Source of the DNA: an uncultured Clostridia bacterium
GTDB taxonomy: Bacteria > Bacillota > Clostridia > Lachnospirales > CAG-274
Reading direction: 5' to 3'
Assembly: GCA_947589665.1 (NCBI GenBank)
Contig: CANQBJ010000001.1
Span: 1 to 64,000, forward strand
Length of the DNA: 64,000 nucleotides
Shown here: positions 53,401-61,185 of the stretch, piece after piece
Position numbering within the stretch: the stretch's first letter is position 1
Layout of the letters: each line of letters begins with the position of its first letter
Notes under the pieces: model-generated
The model's input: only the letters and a program-made list of their open reading frames with translations
Told to the model about the DNA's origin: nothing
Databases searched by the model: none
Made by a program: the position numbers and the translations under genes

Positions 53401-53824
53401 TGTTGTAAATGCTCTGCCCTCGGACAGCATTGAGAGAATATCCGAGCTTATATCGGAGGGCTGCAGTCTCAGAGGTATGATACTTGACGATGAAAGGGTA
53501 TACAGGGCTATGGATAAGGACCTTGTGATAGACGAAAAGACAAGGGCTAAGGATATACACAGTATTTTCAGGGCTGCGGCAGTATCATCCAGTGACTTTG
53601 ACACTATCAGGCAGTTTGTAAACAATGCCGCAAGGGATATAGGCAACGAGATAACAAAGGGCAGCGTAAAGACAGAGCCGCTTATTTCCTCTGGGGTATG
53701 CAATTACTGCCCTTACGGCGGCATATGCCGTTATGCCTTTGGCAAGGGTAGTGAAAGAAAGGAAGACTGCAATAGCAGAAACGCCTGGGAAAAAATAAGG
53801 CAGCGAAATGAAGAGTTGAAATAA
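50468..53824 (+). CDS. addB: ATP-dependent helicase/nuclease subunit AddB
   Basis: AddB is half of the AddAB double-strand-break repair complex and supplies a second nuclease and an inactive helicase. The 1118-residue product has a Walker A motif GKTGSGKT (8-15), an extended helicase-like region, and at the C-terminus the PD-(D/E)XK nuclease motif ITDYKSSEKD (about residue 924) and the iron-sulfur cluster cysteines: one in FAKCPYSFF (about 764) and three in CNYCPYGGIC (about 1078-1087). No addA gene is adjacent on either side, although the two are usually next to each other. Confidence 0.93.
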   Translation: MSLRYIFGKTGSGKTALCIKEITEKDNIDNTLLYIVPEQFSMESERLLVSANKKGTIMNTSVFSFRHLAYHLIGKFGSRGRAMLDDVSKAMLVRKIAYSLGDKLVFFGRSIDKQGFIDELCDTIGELMHYSITPAMIMTAIESMEEGNLKMKLSDILLIYESYTEYLEKDYISKDDMLDILAEYIAESGICNDEIWIDGFMGFTPQEYKVIEKLLQCAKRVNITLDINSSRISYSDIDPFDPFYKTKHTVNRLTRLAGEIGVNIERPLYLSGNYRQRDKALKHLSENYLSYVPPKYSEKTDRIQIYKGTDKYSEIDHVCRNVVKLVRDKGWYYRDIAVITGSSDYEIPLCHSLNKYGIPNFLDQRRSIMSHPFTEFVLSATDTAALGFGHIFRLLKTGYADIDEEDVFEIENYVIANGIKGHMWKQEEWKYGFYERSPFDHDRINSIKDHILNILSPLTDNIRPGKKYSVREITQRLFEFIKISGAEEVHSDIIAKNQEDNDIALADINTGVWNTIAETLEKVVNILGDEMVTAKEYAKIVRSGLSAATIGVVPALQDMLIVGNIGRTILPDVKAVFMLGVNEGCVPAYRETRGIFNDGEREYLSANAFEVAPDSTQEINSERFEIYSCLAKPSEYLCLSYAAGNIRGEGLTASPVIFKVLDIFENMEVYPIEDKLSDIKDITAKEPAFDSLIAEISEGGGLSPLYRGIYNYFMKDEYYSSRLETVVRGIAEQSDIEYLNEKITNSIYPESIYSSISRLESFAKCPYSFFMKYIIKAEERAVYDIKPRDAGNLYHYVLEDFSKHLRENNTDWRSLDDSSISDIIDKSVDSITADMGTDILTSTARYRQLTQRVKRILKRSVSALAQQIREGLFEPLGYEIGFGPNEKLPPIVIELDKGRRMVMTGRIDRVDIMESDGKVYTRITDYKSSEKDISLSDLYYGIQLQLPMYIDAFVKSSKRVTGKDYVPAGMFYFHINDPVVNALPSDSIERISELISEGCSLRGMILDDERVYRAMDKDLVIDEKTRAKDIHSIFRAAAVSSSDFDTIRQFVNNAARDIGNEITKGSVKTEPLISSGVCNYCPYGGICRYAFGKGSERKEDCNSRNAWEKIRQRNEELK

Positions 53825-53875
53825 GTACAAAAATAGGTTATAATTTAATTAACAAATATTTGGGAGGAATGTAAA

Positions 53876-55060
53876 ATGGTATCCGATAAAATGGCAAAGC
53901 TCGTTGCGGGCAGTTCTATTATAAGGGCAATGTTCCAAGACGGCAAAATAATGGCTGAAAAGTACGGCAAGGAAAATGTATATGACTTTTCACTGGGCAA
54001 TCCTTCAATAGTACCTCCGCCTACGGTCAAGGAGGCTATTGCGGATCTGGCTCTCAACTCTCCTGAAATGGAGCTACACGGCTATATGTCAAACGAGGGT
54101 TATGACGATGTAAGACAGACTGTTGCAGAGTATATTAACAAAACCTACGGCACAGACTACAGCGCCAAGAATATAATTATGACAGTAGGCGCCGCAGGCG
54201 GTCTTAACGTAGCCCTTAAGTCACTTATAAATCCCGGCGACGAGGTACTGCTTGTAGCACCCTACTTCGGCGAGTATGACAACTATATTGCCAACTTCGA
54301 CGGTGTAAAGGTAGTTATAAGCCCTGACTATGAAAGATTTTCCATTAACTTTGAGGAGCTTGAGAAGAAAATAACTCCCAAGACAAGGTTTATGATAATA
54401 AACAGTCCCAACAATCCTACAGGCGCTGTATACAGTGAAGAGGATATAATAAGGTTAGCCGAGATACTTGACAGAAAGCAGAAGGAATACGGCATATCTA
54501 TATTCCTTTTCAGCGACGAACCCTACAGGGAAATAGCCTTTAACGGCATTGAAGTACCATATATCACAAAGTACTATTCAAACGCTATAGTAGGCTATTC
54601 CTATTCCAAAAGCCTTTCTCTTCCGGGCGAAAGGATCGGCTATCTTGTAGTACCTACTGAGCTTGACGACTTTGAGGACACTATTGTTGCCATGAGCGTT
54701 GCTACAAGGATAATGGGCTTTGTAAATGCGCCCAGCCTTATGCAGAAGGTAGTAGCCAGATGTATAGGTCAGACCTCAGACCTTAAGGTATACGAGGAGA
54801 ACAAGGAAATACTCTATAAGGCTCTTACTGAGTACGGCTACGAATGTGTGGAGCCCGGCGGTACCTTCTATATGTTCCCTAAGTGTCCTATTCCCGATGA
54901 CAAGGAATTTTGCGCTAAGGCTAAGGATTTCAGGCTTGTTATAGTTCCCGGCTCAGGTTTTAGCTGCCCCGGTTATTTCAGAATTGCCTTCTGCGTGGAT
55001 AAGTCCACCGTTGTCAATTCTCTTGACAGCTTTAAAAAGCTTATTGATTTTTATAAATAA
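53876..55060 (+). CDS. Pyridoxal-phosphate aminotransferase, aspartate aminotransferase-like
   Basis: A class I/II aminotransferase of 394 residues. Typical stretches are FSLGNPS, NSPNNPTGAVYSEED (about 176-190), DEPYREIAF and the cofactor lysine Lys245 in SYSKSLSLPGERIGY. It resembles the large group annotated as aspartate or broad-specificity aminotransferases in Clostridia; the actual substrate is not known. It lies 51 bp after addB with its own TATAAT and a good ribosome-binding site, and ends before a terminator (about 55067-55092). Confidence 0.9.
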   Translation: MVSDKMAKLVAGSSIIRAMFQDGKIMAEKYGKENVYDFSLGNPSIVPPPTVKEAIADLALNSPEMELHGYMSNEGYDDVRQTVAEYINKTYGTDYSAKNIIMTVGAAGGLNVALKSLINPGDEVLLVAPYFGEYDNYIANFDGVKVVISPDYERFSINFEELEKKITPKTRFMIINSPNNPTGAVYSEEDIIRLAEILDRKQKEYGISIFLFSDEPYREIAFNGIEVPYITKYYSNAIVGYSYSKSLSLPGERIGYLVVPTELDDFEDTIVAMSVATRIMGFVNAPSLMQKVVARCIGQTSDLKVYEENKEILYKALTEYGYECVEPGGTFYMFPKCPIPDDKEFCAKAKDFRLVIVPGSGFSCPGYFRIAFCVDKSTVVNSLDSFKKLIDFYK

Positions 55061-55066
55061 TCGAAG

Positions 55067-55092
55067 GGCTGCCGTGTTAAAATGCGGCAGCC
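55067..55092 (+). terminator. Terminator of the aminotransferase gene
   Basis: GGCTGCCG (55067-55074) pairs with CGGCAGCC (55085-55092), followed by a short T-rich tract. Confidence 0.75.
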
Positions 55093-55160
55093 TCTTGTTG
55101 TCTTGCAGTATGAATGGTTTTTTTGACTGACTATGGCTTTTATGTGGGAAAGTGGTAAGA

Positions 55161-55412
55161 TAAATTTGTGTTTATCGACCTCTCAGTCAGCCCCGCTCAC
55201 AGCTATTTTTATATGAGCTTTTGCCGCGGCTGACAGCTCCCCTTGCGAAGGGGAGCTTTAGGTAGGTGCTTAGCAAAAGCTCTTATTTACTTAGAAAAAG
55301 CAATACCTAATCTACTGCCATAGCTTTCCGGTACACAGCCTCCCCTAATCAGGGGAGGGGGACCGCCGGTAGGCGGTGGAGAGGTCAAAATTATTGCCTA
55401 AACATCAGTTAA
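55161..55412 (+). mobile_element. Structured MITE-like repeat, copy C (subtype 1, first of a tandem pair)
   Basis: It starts with the terminal repeat TAAATTTGTGTTTA (55161-55174). Hairpins: CAGCC/GGCTG, AGCTCCCCTT/AAGGGGAGCT, CCTCCCCT/AGGGGAGG and CCGCC/GGCGG, and the closing box GAGAGGTC complements the opening GACCTCTC perfectly. The right end (TAAACATCAGTTAA, about 55399-55412) has decayed and overlaps the left end of the next copy. Confidence 0.8.
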
Positions 55413-55681
55413 AGTTGTGTCTGGTAGAATAACTCGACCTCTCAGTCAGCCCCGCTCACAGTTATTTTTATATAAGCTTTTGCCGCGGCTGACAGCTCCC
55501 CTTGCGAAGGGGAGCTTTAGGTATGCGCCTTTCAAAGTCGCTTATTTACTTAGAATAAATAGCAATTATGCTTTAGTCGCCGCCTCACGGTAAACGACCT
55601 CCCCTAGCGTAGCGTCGGAGGGGAGGGGGACCAACCGGAGGTTGGTGGAAGGGTCGCCTTACTCCCCTAAACGAAAATTTA
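55410..55681 (+). mobile_element. Structured MITE-like repeat, copy D (subtype 2, second of a tandem pair)
   Basis: The left end, TAAAGTTGTGTCTG (55410-55423), is decayed; the right end, TAAACGAAAATTTA (55668-55681), is intact. The hairpins are CAGCC/GGCTG, AGCTCCCCTT/AAGGGGAGCT, CCTCCCCT/AGGGGAGG with a longer loop, and CCAACC/GGTTGG, which differs from CCATGC/GCATGG of other subtype-2 copies yet still pairs. Head to tail with copy C; the good outer ends of the pair frame both. Confidence 0.82.
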
Positions 55682-55704
55682 TCTCATCACTTCACTTGCA
55701 TTAA

Positions 55705-55771
55705 AAAAACATAGCTTATTTAGTTAAAGCCCCATTTCTGTTTGGAAATTTAACTAATAATCTATGTTTTT
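55705..55771 (-). terminator. Terminator of the WalKR-like operon
   Basis: Long stem: AAAAACATAG (55705-55714) pairs with CTATGTTTTT (55762-55771), with inner TTAGTTAAA/TTTAACTAA pairing. On the minus strand the stem overlaps the kinase stop codon; a T-run follows it. Confidence 0.75.
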
Positions 55772-57536
55772 ATTCGTGTATTGCTCTTGATTTTGGGAAA
55801 ATAAGTACCATAGTGGTGCCTACGCCCTGTTCGCTGTATACCTCTATCCTGCCGCCGTGAGCGTCCATTATTTCCTTAGCTATAGCAAGTCCAAGACCGT
55901 TTCCGCCCATTGCTCTGCTCCTTGCCTTGTCCACTCTGTAAAATCTCTCAAATATCCTGTTAAGAGCCTCTTTAGGCATTCCGATGCCGTTATCCTCTAT
56001 CTCAAGGTGGTAGGAATTTTTCTTTTCGTTTATATTTATCTTTATTACCGCTCCCTCGTCGCTGTATTTCATAGCATTTGACATAATGTTGGTAATTACC
56101 TGATTTACTCTGCCAACATCTGCGTATATAGGCATTTCCTTATCGGGCGGTGTGAAGAGAATGCTCTGATTTTTATTTTCTGCAACTATTACATTTTGTC
56201 TGCAACAGCCCTTTACTATCTCCACAAGGTCCGCCTCTGTTCTGTTGAGCTTATTTACCTTGGTATCAAAGCGTGACAGGTCCAGAAGATCGTCTCTTAA
56301 AAGCTTCATTCTGTCTGCGGCTACATTTATTTCCCTTAAGAAATCCATAGCTACGCTCTTGTCGTCTATAGCTCCGTCCAGAAGCAGCTCGGCATAGCCC
56401 TTTATGGTAGTAAGAGGAGTGCCTATCTCATGGCTTACGTTGGCAACGAACTCCTGACGCATATTGTTAAGCTGGCTTTGCTTTGTAATATCGTGGAGAA
56501 CAGCTATCATGCCGTTTGTCTTGCTCTTTATGGCATAGGGTATAAGGGCAACGGATATATATTTGTCATTTTCATTTATGGTAAGATCCATTATAGAATT
56601 GGGCTGTATGTCGGATACGCTTACATTCAGCTTATTCAAAAGCCACTTAAGAGATATATTCACATCGTCTATATCCAGCATTTCATAAGAGGACTTATTT
56701 ATATGTATAAGGTTTCCTCTTTCGTCAAAAGCGAGTATACCGTCTGTCATATTGTGGAGGACAATTTCCAGCTTATTTCTTTGATCCACTACTTCGCCAA
56801 GGCTTTTCTTAAGCTCCCGCGCCATTGTGTTGAAGCTTTTTGTAAGCTGACCTATTTCGTCATTGCTCTTTACGACTGCCCTCTGTTCAAGACGTCCCTT
56901 TGCCATCATATCCGCCTTTTTTGTAAGAACGGCTATAGGCGACGTTATGGTATTGGCAAATATAAAGCCTATTATGGCAGTGAATATAAGCGCCAGCACG
57001 CTTGCTACGACTATACTTCTTGTAGTCTGCGCAATAGTAGTGTCTATGGCATCTGCCGCCATCTGTACATAGGCAACATACTCCACCCTGCCGTCTTCAC
57101 CCTTGCATGGATAGGAATAGCCCATTACCTTTGCAGTCTGTCCGTTGCTGTCGGTTATCCTTATATTGTCTGTAAAGGCCTCCTGCCCGCTAAGGGCGGA
57201 TATTATTCCCGAATTTGTAAATCTGGGAAATTCCTCTGAATTGGCAGCAGTTGAACTGGCGATTGTGTTGCCATCAGAGTCCAGTATATGTCCGCTTATA
57301 GTCCTCTGAGATGAGCTTATAAAGGACAGATTGGCAAGACTGTCCTGAAAGTATCGGCTGTCATACTGGTCTACTACCTGCTCCTCTATATATATGGCAT
57401 ACTGTCTGAGCTCCTCAGATGCCTTGCTTTTTTCACGGTTTTCGGTACTGATAACAAGAACGGTACCTGTCAGTATCATTACTATGAATACTAATGAAAG
57501 GTACAGAAATACCAGCTTCCAACGAATACTTTTCAT
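55770..57536 (-). CDS. Sensor histidine kinase, WalK/PhoR-like
   Basis: A 588-residue membrane kinase with transmembrane segments at about 8-28 and 172-195 enclosing an external sensor domain of about 140 residues, then HAMP (about 196-248), PAS (about 255-350), HisKA with His369 in VANVSHEIGTPLTTIKGY, and an ATPase domain with EDNGIGMP and GNGLGLAIAKEI. The residues after the His (SHEIGTPL rather than SHELRTPL) are a minor variant. The ATG at 57536 is preferred to the TTG one codon before it. It follows the response regulator by nine bases; the layout matches the WalRK/PhoPR type, and WalK regulates cell-wall upkeep in many Firmicutes. Confidence 0.92.
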   Translation of the reverse strand: MKSIRWKLVFLYLSLVFIVMILTGTVLVISTENREKSKASEELRQYAIYIEEQVVDQYDSRYFQDSLANLSFISSSQRTISGHILDSDGNTIASSTAANSEEFPRFTNSGIISALSGQEAFTDNIRITDSNGQTAKVMGYSYPCKGEDGRVEYVAYVQMAADAIDTTIAQTTRSIVVASVLALIFTAIIGFIFANTITSPIAVLTKKADMMAKGRLEQRAVVKSNDEIGQLTKSFNTMARELKKSLGEVVDQRNKLEIVLHNMTDGILAFDERGNLIHINKSSYEMLDIDDVNISLKWLLNKLNVSVSDIQPNSIMDLTINENDKYISVALIPYAIKSKTNGMIAVLHDITKQSQLNNMRQEFVANVSHEIGTPLTTIKGYAELLLDGAIDDKSVAMDFLREINVAADRMKLLRDDLLDLSRFDTKVNKLNRTEADLVEIVKGCCRQNVIVAENKNQSILFTPPDKEMPIYADVGRVNQVITNIMSNAMKYSDEGAVIKININEKKNSYHLEIEDNGIGMPKEALNRIFERFYRVDKARSRAMGGNGLGLAIAKEIMDAHGGRIEVYSEQGVGTTMVLIFPKSRAIHE

Positions 57537-57545
57537 CAAATCACC

Positions 57546-58232
57546 TTATGAACTGAAATAATAGCCGATACCTCTCTTGGTAATAATATATCTTGGCTTG
57601 CCCGGATCGTCCTCTATCTTCTCTCTCAGACGTCTTATAGTCACGTCTACTGCCCTTACATCGCCGAAATATTCATATCCCCATACCTTTTCAAGCAAAG
57701 TTTCCCTGTTGAATATCTGAGTTTTCTGAGTGGCAAGGAAGGTAAGAAGCTCAAATTCTCTAAGCGTAAGGTTTATTACCTCGCCTCTTTTTGTCACCTC
57801 ATATCTGTCAAAGTCAATGGTAAGGTCGCCGTAGGTCTGTATATTGCCGTTTGTTTCAGGCATATCCTTTGCCGTACTTCTTCTCAGGTGCGCCTTTACC
57901 CTCGCTATAAGCTCTCTGTTGCCAAAGGGCTTTGTAACATAGTCGTCTGCGCCCATTTCAAGACCTATTACCTTATCCACCTCGTCTGCTCTGGCTGTCA
58001 GCATAATAATGGGAACATTGCTCTTCTCTCTTATCTTGCGGCATACCTCATAGCCGTCCATCTTGGGCATCATTATATCCAGCAGTATCAGATCGGGGCT
58101 TTCGCTTAAGGCAAGGTCTAAGCCTGTCTCTCCGTCCTCAGCCGTTATGACCTCATAGCCCTCTTTTTTCAGATTGTATGATATGATATTTACTATACTC
58201 GCCTCATCATCTACCACAAGTACCTTAGCCAT
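57546..58232 (-). CDS. OmpR-family response regulator, WalR/PhoP-like
   Basis: A 228-residue regulator: receiver domain with Asp52 in [13 protein letters not shown], and a winged-helix DNA-binding domain (about 130-228) with [43 protein letters not shown]-type sequence and TKRGIGYYF. Start codon has a GGAGGTG site. First gene of the operon with the kinase. WalR and PhoP cannot be told apart without wider comparison. A strong promoter lies just upstream. Confidence 0.94.
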   Translation of the reverse strand: MAKVLVVDDEASIVNIISYNLKKEGYEVITAEDGETGLDLALSESPDLILLDIMMPKMDGYEVCRKIREKSNVPIIMLTARADEVDKVIGLEMGADDYVTKPFGNRELIARVKAHLRRSTAKDMPETNGNIQTYGDLTIDFDRYEVTKRGEVINLTLREFELLTFLATQKTQIFNRETLLEKVWGYEYFGDVRAVDVTIRRLREKIEDDPGKPRYIITKRGIGYYFSS

Positions 58233-58268
58233 ACAAAAAACACCTCCTCAAAATATATTTATATATAG

Positions 58269-58297
58269 ATTATAACCAAAAATTAGGAATATATCAA
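58269..58297 (-). promoter_or_regulatory. Promoter of the WalRK-like operon
   Basis: On the minus strand TTGATA (58292-58297) is 17 bases from a perfect TATAAT (58269-58274). Confidence 0.85.
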
Positions 58298-58340
58298 GTA
58301 AAGGTTTTTTATGTAATATATATGTAATATAAATGTAAAG

Positions 58341-58604
58341 CAAATTTGTGTTTATAGGAATAGATTCGACCTCTCAGTCAGCCCCGCTCACAGCTATTTT
58401 TATATGAGCTTTTGCCGCGGCTGACAGCTCCCCTTGCGAAGGGGAGCTTTAGGTGGGTGCTTTGCAAAAGCTCTTATTTACTTAGAAAAATAACAACTAA
58501 GCTGTTACCACCGCCTTGCGGTAAATGACCTCCCCTTCGCAAGGGGAGGGGGACCATGCGTAGCATGGTGGAAGGGTCGCCTTACTAACATAAACATTAA
58601 TTTA
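58341..58604 (+). mobile_element. Structured MITE-like repeat, copy E (subtype 2)
   Basis: A 264-bp element with ends CAAATTTGTGTTTA (58341-58354) and TAAACATTAATTTA (58591-58604), inverted repeats with three mismatches. Hairpins are CAGCC/GGCTG, AGCTCCCCTT/AAGGGGAGCT, ACCGC/GCGGT (about 58509-58521), CCTCCCCTT/AAGGGGAGG and CCATGC/GCATGG. It occupies the gap between the WalRK promoter and the CCA transferase gene, and is about 55 bp upstream of the latter. Confidence 0.85.
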
Positions 58605-58657
58605 CATTTCCAAAATAATGTGTTAAAATACATTTAAAACAACATAGGAGAAATGTT

Positions 58658-59824
58658 ATGAAACTGCCTAAAAATGTAAGGTTTATACTGGAACAACTTA
58701 ATAAGCACGGTTATGAGGGCTATATAGTAGGCGGCTGTGTCCGTGATTATCTTATGGGCATAGAGCCTCACGATTATGATATAACCACCTCTGCCCTGCC
58801 CTGTCAGGTCAAGGAAATATTTCCACATACCGTTGATACGGGCATACGTCACGGTACTGTTGCGGTCATACTGGACAGGACTGCCTATGAGGTCACCACC
58901 TACAGGATAGACGGAGAGTATAAGGACAACAGACATCCCGAAGAGGTCACATTTACGGATAGGCTTTCGGGGGACCTGTCAAGACGTGACTTTACGGTAA
59001 ATGCCATAGCCTATAACGACGATAAGGGCTTTGTAGACCTTTTTAACGGCAGAGAGGATATAGAAAACAGGATAATAAGAGGTGTGGGTGATCCCGACAA
59101 AAGATTTAAGGAGGACGCGCTGAGAATGATGAGGGCGCTGAGGTTTTCGGCTCAGCTGGATTTCAGCATAGAGGAAAATACTCTTAAGGCTATAAGGGAA
59201 AATGCCTGCCTTATAGAGAATATAAGCGCCGAAAGGGTCAGAGAGGAGCTTTTCAGACTTATAGGCTCCGACCACAACGAAAGGCTTGATATACTTAAAA
59301 ATTCGGGTATGGCTGAATATATACTGCCTGAGATATTTGATATAAGCATTGACTTTTCCGATATAAACAAGCTCAGCAAAAGCATTGCCCTAAGACTTGC
59401 CTATATGTTTTCTGCCATAGGCGAAAAGAGAGTAAAGGATATGCTTATAAGACTGAGGACAGACGGGAAGACAATTGCCCTGACAACGCTCCTTGTAAGA
59501 AACTGCAAAAGAACGGCAGAGGACAAGTATTCCATGAGATGTATAATAAATGCCGCCGAGGAAAACGCGCCTCTTCTTACAGAGCTTATATGCGCTTTGC
59601 AGGGCAGGAATATAAATACTGCCTTAGAGCTTTATAACAGCGTAAAAAATGACTGCTGTACCCTTAAGTCCCTTGCCTTAAAGGGTAGCGATATCACATC
59701 TATGGGTATAAGGGGCAAGGATGTAGGCAATATTTTAAACAGTGTACTGGACTATGTTATGCACTATCCTGAAAGGAACATAAGGGAAGAGCTTACAGCT
59801 TATATAAAGGAGATAACAAAATGA
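58658..59824 (+). CDS. CCA tRNA nucleotidyltransferase
   Basis: This enzyme adds or repairs the CCA 3' end of tRNAs. The 388-residue product has the class II signature GYIVGGCVRDYLMG and the catalytic DYDITTSA (about residues 39-46), then EVTTYRIDG, RRDFTVNAIAYN and DPDKRFKEDALRMMRALRF, all typical of class II nucleotidyltransferases. The C-terminus is a short tRNA-binding helical region without a visible HD domain. It starts an operon: its stop overlaps the SDR gene start by four bases. Confidence 0.95.
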   Translation: MKLPKNVRFILEQLNKHGYEGYIVGGCVRDYLMGIEPHDYDITTSALPCQVKEIFPHTVDTGIRHGTVAVILDRTAYEVTTYRIDGEYKDNRHPEEVTFTDRLSGDLSRRDFTVNAIAYNDDKGFVDLFNGREDIENRIIRGVGDPDKRFKEDALRMMRALRFSAQLDFSIEENTLKAIRENACLIENISAERVREELFRLIGSDHNERLDILKNSGMAEYILPEIFDISIDFSDINKLSKSIALRLAYMFSAIGEKRVKDMLIRLRTDGKTIALTTLLVRNCKRTAEDKYSMRCIINAAEENAPLLTELICALQGRNINTALELYNSVKNDCCTLKSLALKGSDITSMGIRGKDVGNILNSVLDYVMHYPERNIREELTAYIKEITK

Positions 59825-60567
59825 AGGCACTAATTACGGGAGGCAGCAGCGGTATAGGTCTTGAAATGGCAAAGCTTTTGTCCGAAAAGGGCTGTACTGT
59901 ATTTATAGCGGCAAGAAATAAGGATATGCTTAAGAAGGCGGCAGAGCAGATCAAGAACTGCCATACTGTAGCCGTAGACCTGAGCAGGCAGGAAAAATGC
60001 ATTGAACTCCACGATAAAATAAAGGATATAGACATACTTATAAACAATGCGGGCTTTGGCGCATGGGGTGAGTTTGTAAATACAGACATGGATAACGAAC
60101 TGAATATGATAGACCTTAACATAAAGGCTGTTCATATTCTCACAAAGCTGTATTTAAAGGATTTTATGGCAAAGGACAGAGGTCATATTCTTAATGTTTC
60201 CTCTCTTGCCGCCTTTGGCTCAGGTCCCCTTATGGCGGCGTACTATGGCACAAAGGCATATGTATACAAGCTGACAACGGCAATAAACGAGGAACTGAGA
60301 ATGAAAAAGAGCAATGTGAGGGTATCTGTTTTCTGCCCCGGCCCCGTGGACACGGGCTTTAACAGAAGAGCAGGAGTAAAATTCAGCGTAAAGCCCCTTA
60401 CTGCCGAATATGCGGCAAAATACTGTATTGACAGGATGCTCAAAGGCGATATGACAATAATACCGGGAAGAATGAGCAGACTGACGGCGCTTCTTTCTAA
60501 AGTAGCTCCAGAAAGGCTTATACTTAAGGTATGCTATATGGTACAGAAGAATAAGGGTACAAAATAA
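59821..60567 (+). CDS. Short-chain dehydrogenase/reductase
   Basis: An NAD(P)-dependent SDR of 248 residues with cofactor motif TGGSSGIG (7-14), NNAGFG (about 76-81) and the catalytic Tyr-x3-Lys in YYGTKAY, with Ser in NVSSLA ahead of it. The substrate is not deducible; similar enzymes act on lipids or ketones. It overlaps the CCA transferase gene by four bases and precedes the DUF305 gene by 51 bp. Confidence 0.92.
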   Translation: MKALITGGSSGIGLEMAKLLSEKGCTVFIAARNKDMLKKAAEQIKNCHTVAVDLSRQEKCIELHDKIKDIDILINNAGFGAWGEFVNTDMDNELNMIDLNIKAVHILTKLYLKDFMAKDRGHILNVSSLAAFGSGPLMAAYYGTKAYVYKLTTAINEELRMKKSNVRVSVFCPGPVDTGFNRRAGVKFSVKPLTAEYAAKYCIDRMLKGDMTIIPGRMSRLTALLSKVAPERLILKVCYMVQKNKGTK

Positions 60568-60618
60568 AAAAATAATCCTTTTGTATAAAGCATATACTTT
60601 ACAAAAGGAGATGATATT

Positions 60619-61185
60619 TTGAACAATCCCTACAGTTTAAGCAATGTTACCAAGGAGTATCTTAATGCCTTTCACTGTATTTTAGACGATATGATAAAGG
60701 GTATGACAGAGGCGGAGCTGACAGACAGCATATCGCATAATTTTATTGCCCAGATGATACCGCACCACAGGGCAGCTATTGAAATGAGCCGTAATATACT
60801 TAGCTATACCACAAATATACCCTTGCAGAACATAGCCGAAGGCATTATACAGGAGCAGACAAAGAGCATCGAAAATATGCTGGATATAAAGGAGTGCTGT
60901 TCTCAAAAAATAAATTCCGAAAGAGATGTATACCTTTATCAGAGAAGAGTTGACAGGATAATGGAAGCTATGTTCCGCGCTATGGAAAATGCAAGGACAA
61001 ACAACAATGTCAACGGTGATTTTATGCGTGAGATGATACCTCACCACAAGGGCGCTATAGAAATGAGCGAAAATGCTCTGCAATACGAAATTTGCCCCGA
61101 ACTCAAGCCCATACTCTACGCCATAATCTCTTCTCAGAGAAAGGGTATAATGGAAATGGAAAGACTGCTTATGCAGGGTATATAA
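60619..61185 (+). CDS. DUF305 family protein (duplicated HH motif)
   Basis: A 188-residue protein with two copies of the DUF305 metal-type motif: MIPHHRAAIEM (His49-His50) and MIPHHKGAIEM (His142-His143). The family is a ferritin-like four-helix bundle; many members are secreted and some bind copper. This one has no signal peptide and so should act in the cytoplasm. Translation starts at TTG with an AAAGGAG site 8 bases upstream. Its TAA stop is the first three bases of a structured repeat (61183-61455). Confidence 0.85.
   Translation: MNNPYSLSNVTKEYLNAFHCILDDMIKGMTEAELTDSISHNFIAQMIPHHRAAIEMSRNILSYTTNIPLQNIAEGIIQEQTKSIENMLDIKECCSQKINSERDVYLYQRRVDRIMEAMFRAMENARTNNNVNGDFMREMIPHHKGAIEMSENALQYEICPELKPILYAIISSQRKGIMEMERLLMQGI

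Noticed and set aside
55161-55681. Repeats at 55-61 kb considered as a CRISPR array or riboswitch set
   Set aside because: The copies are long, irregularly spaced, have terminal inverted repeats and occur next to unrelated genes.
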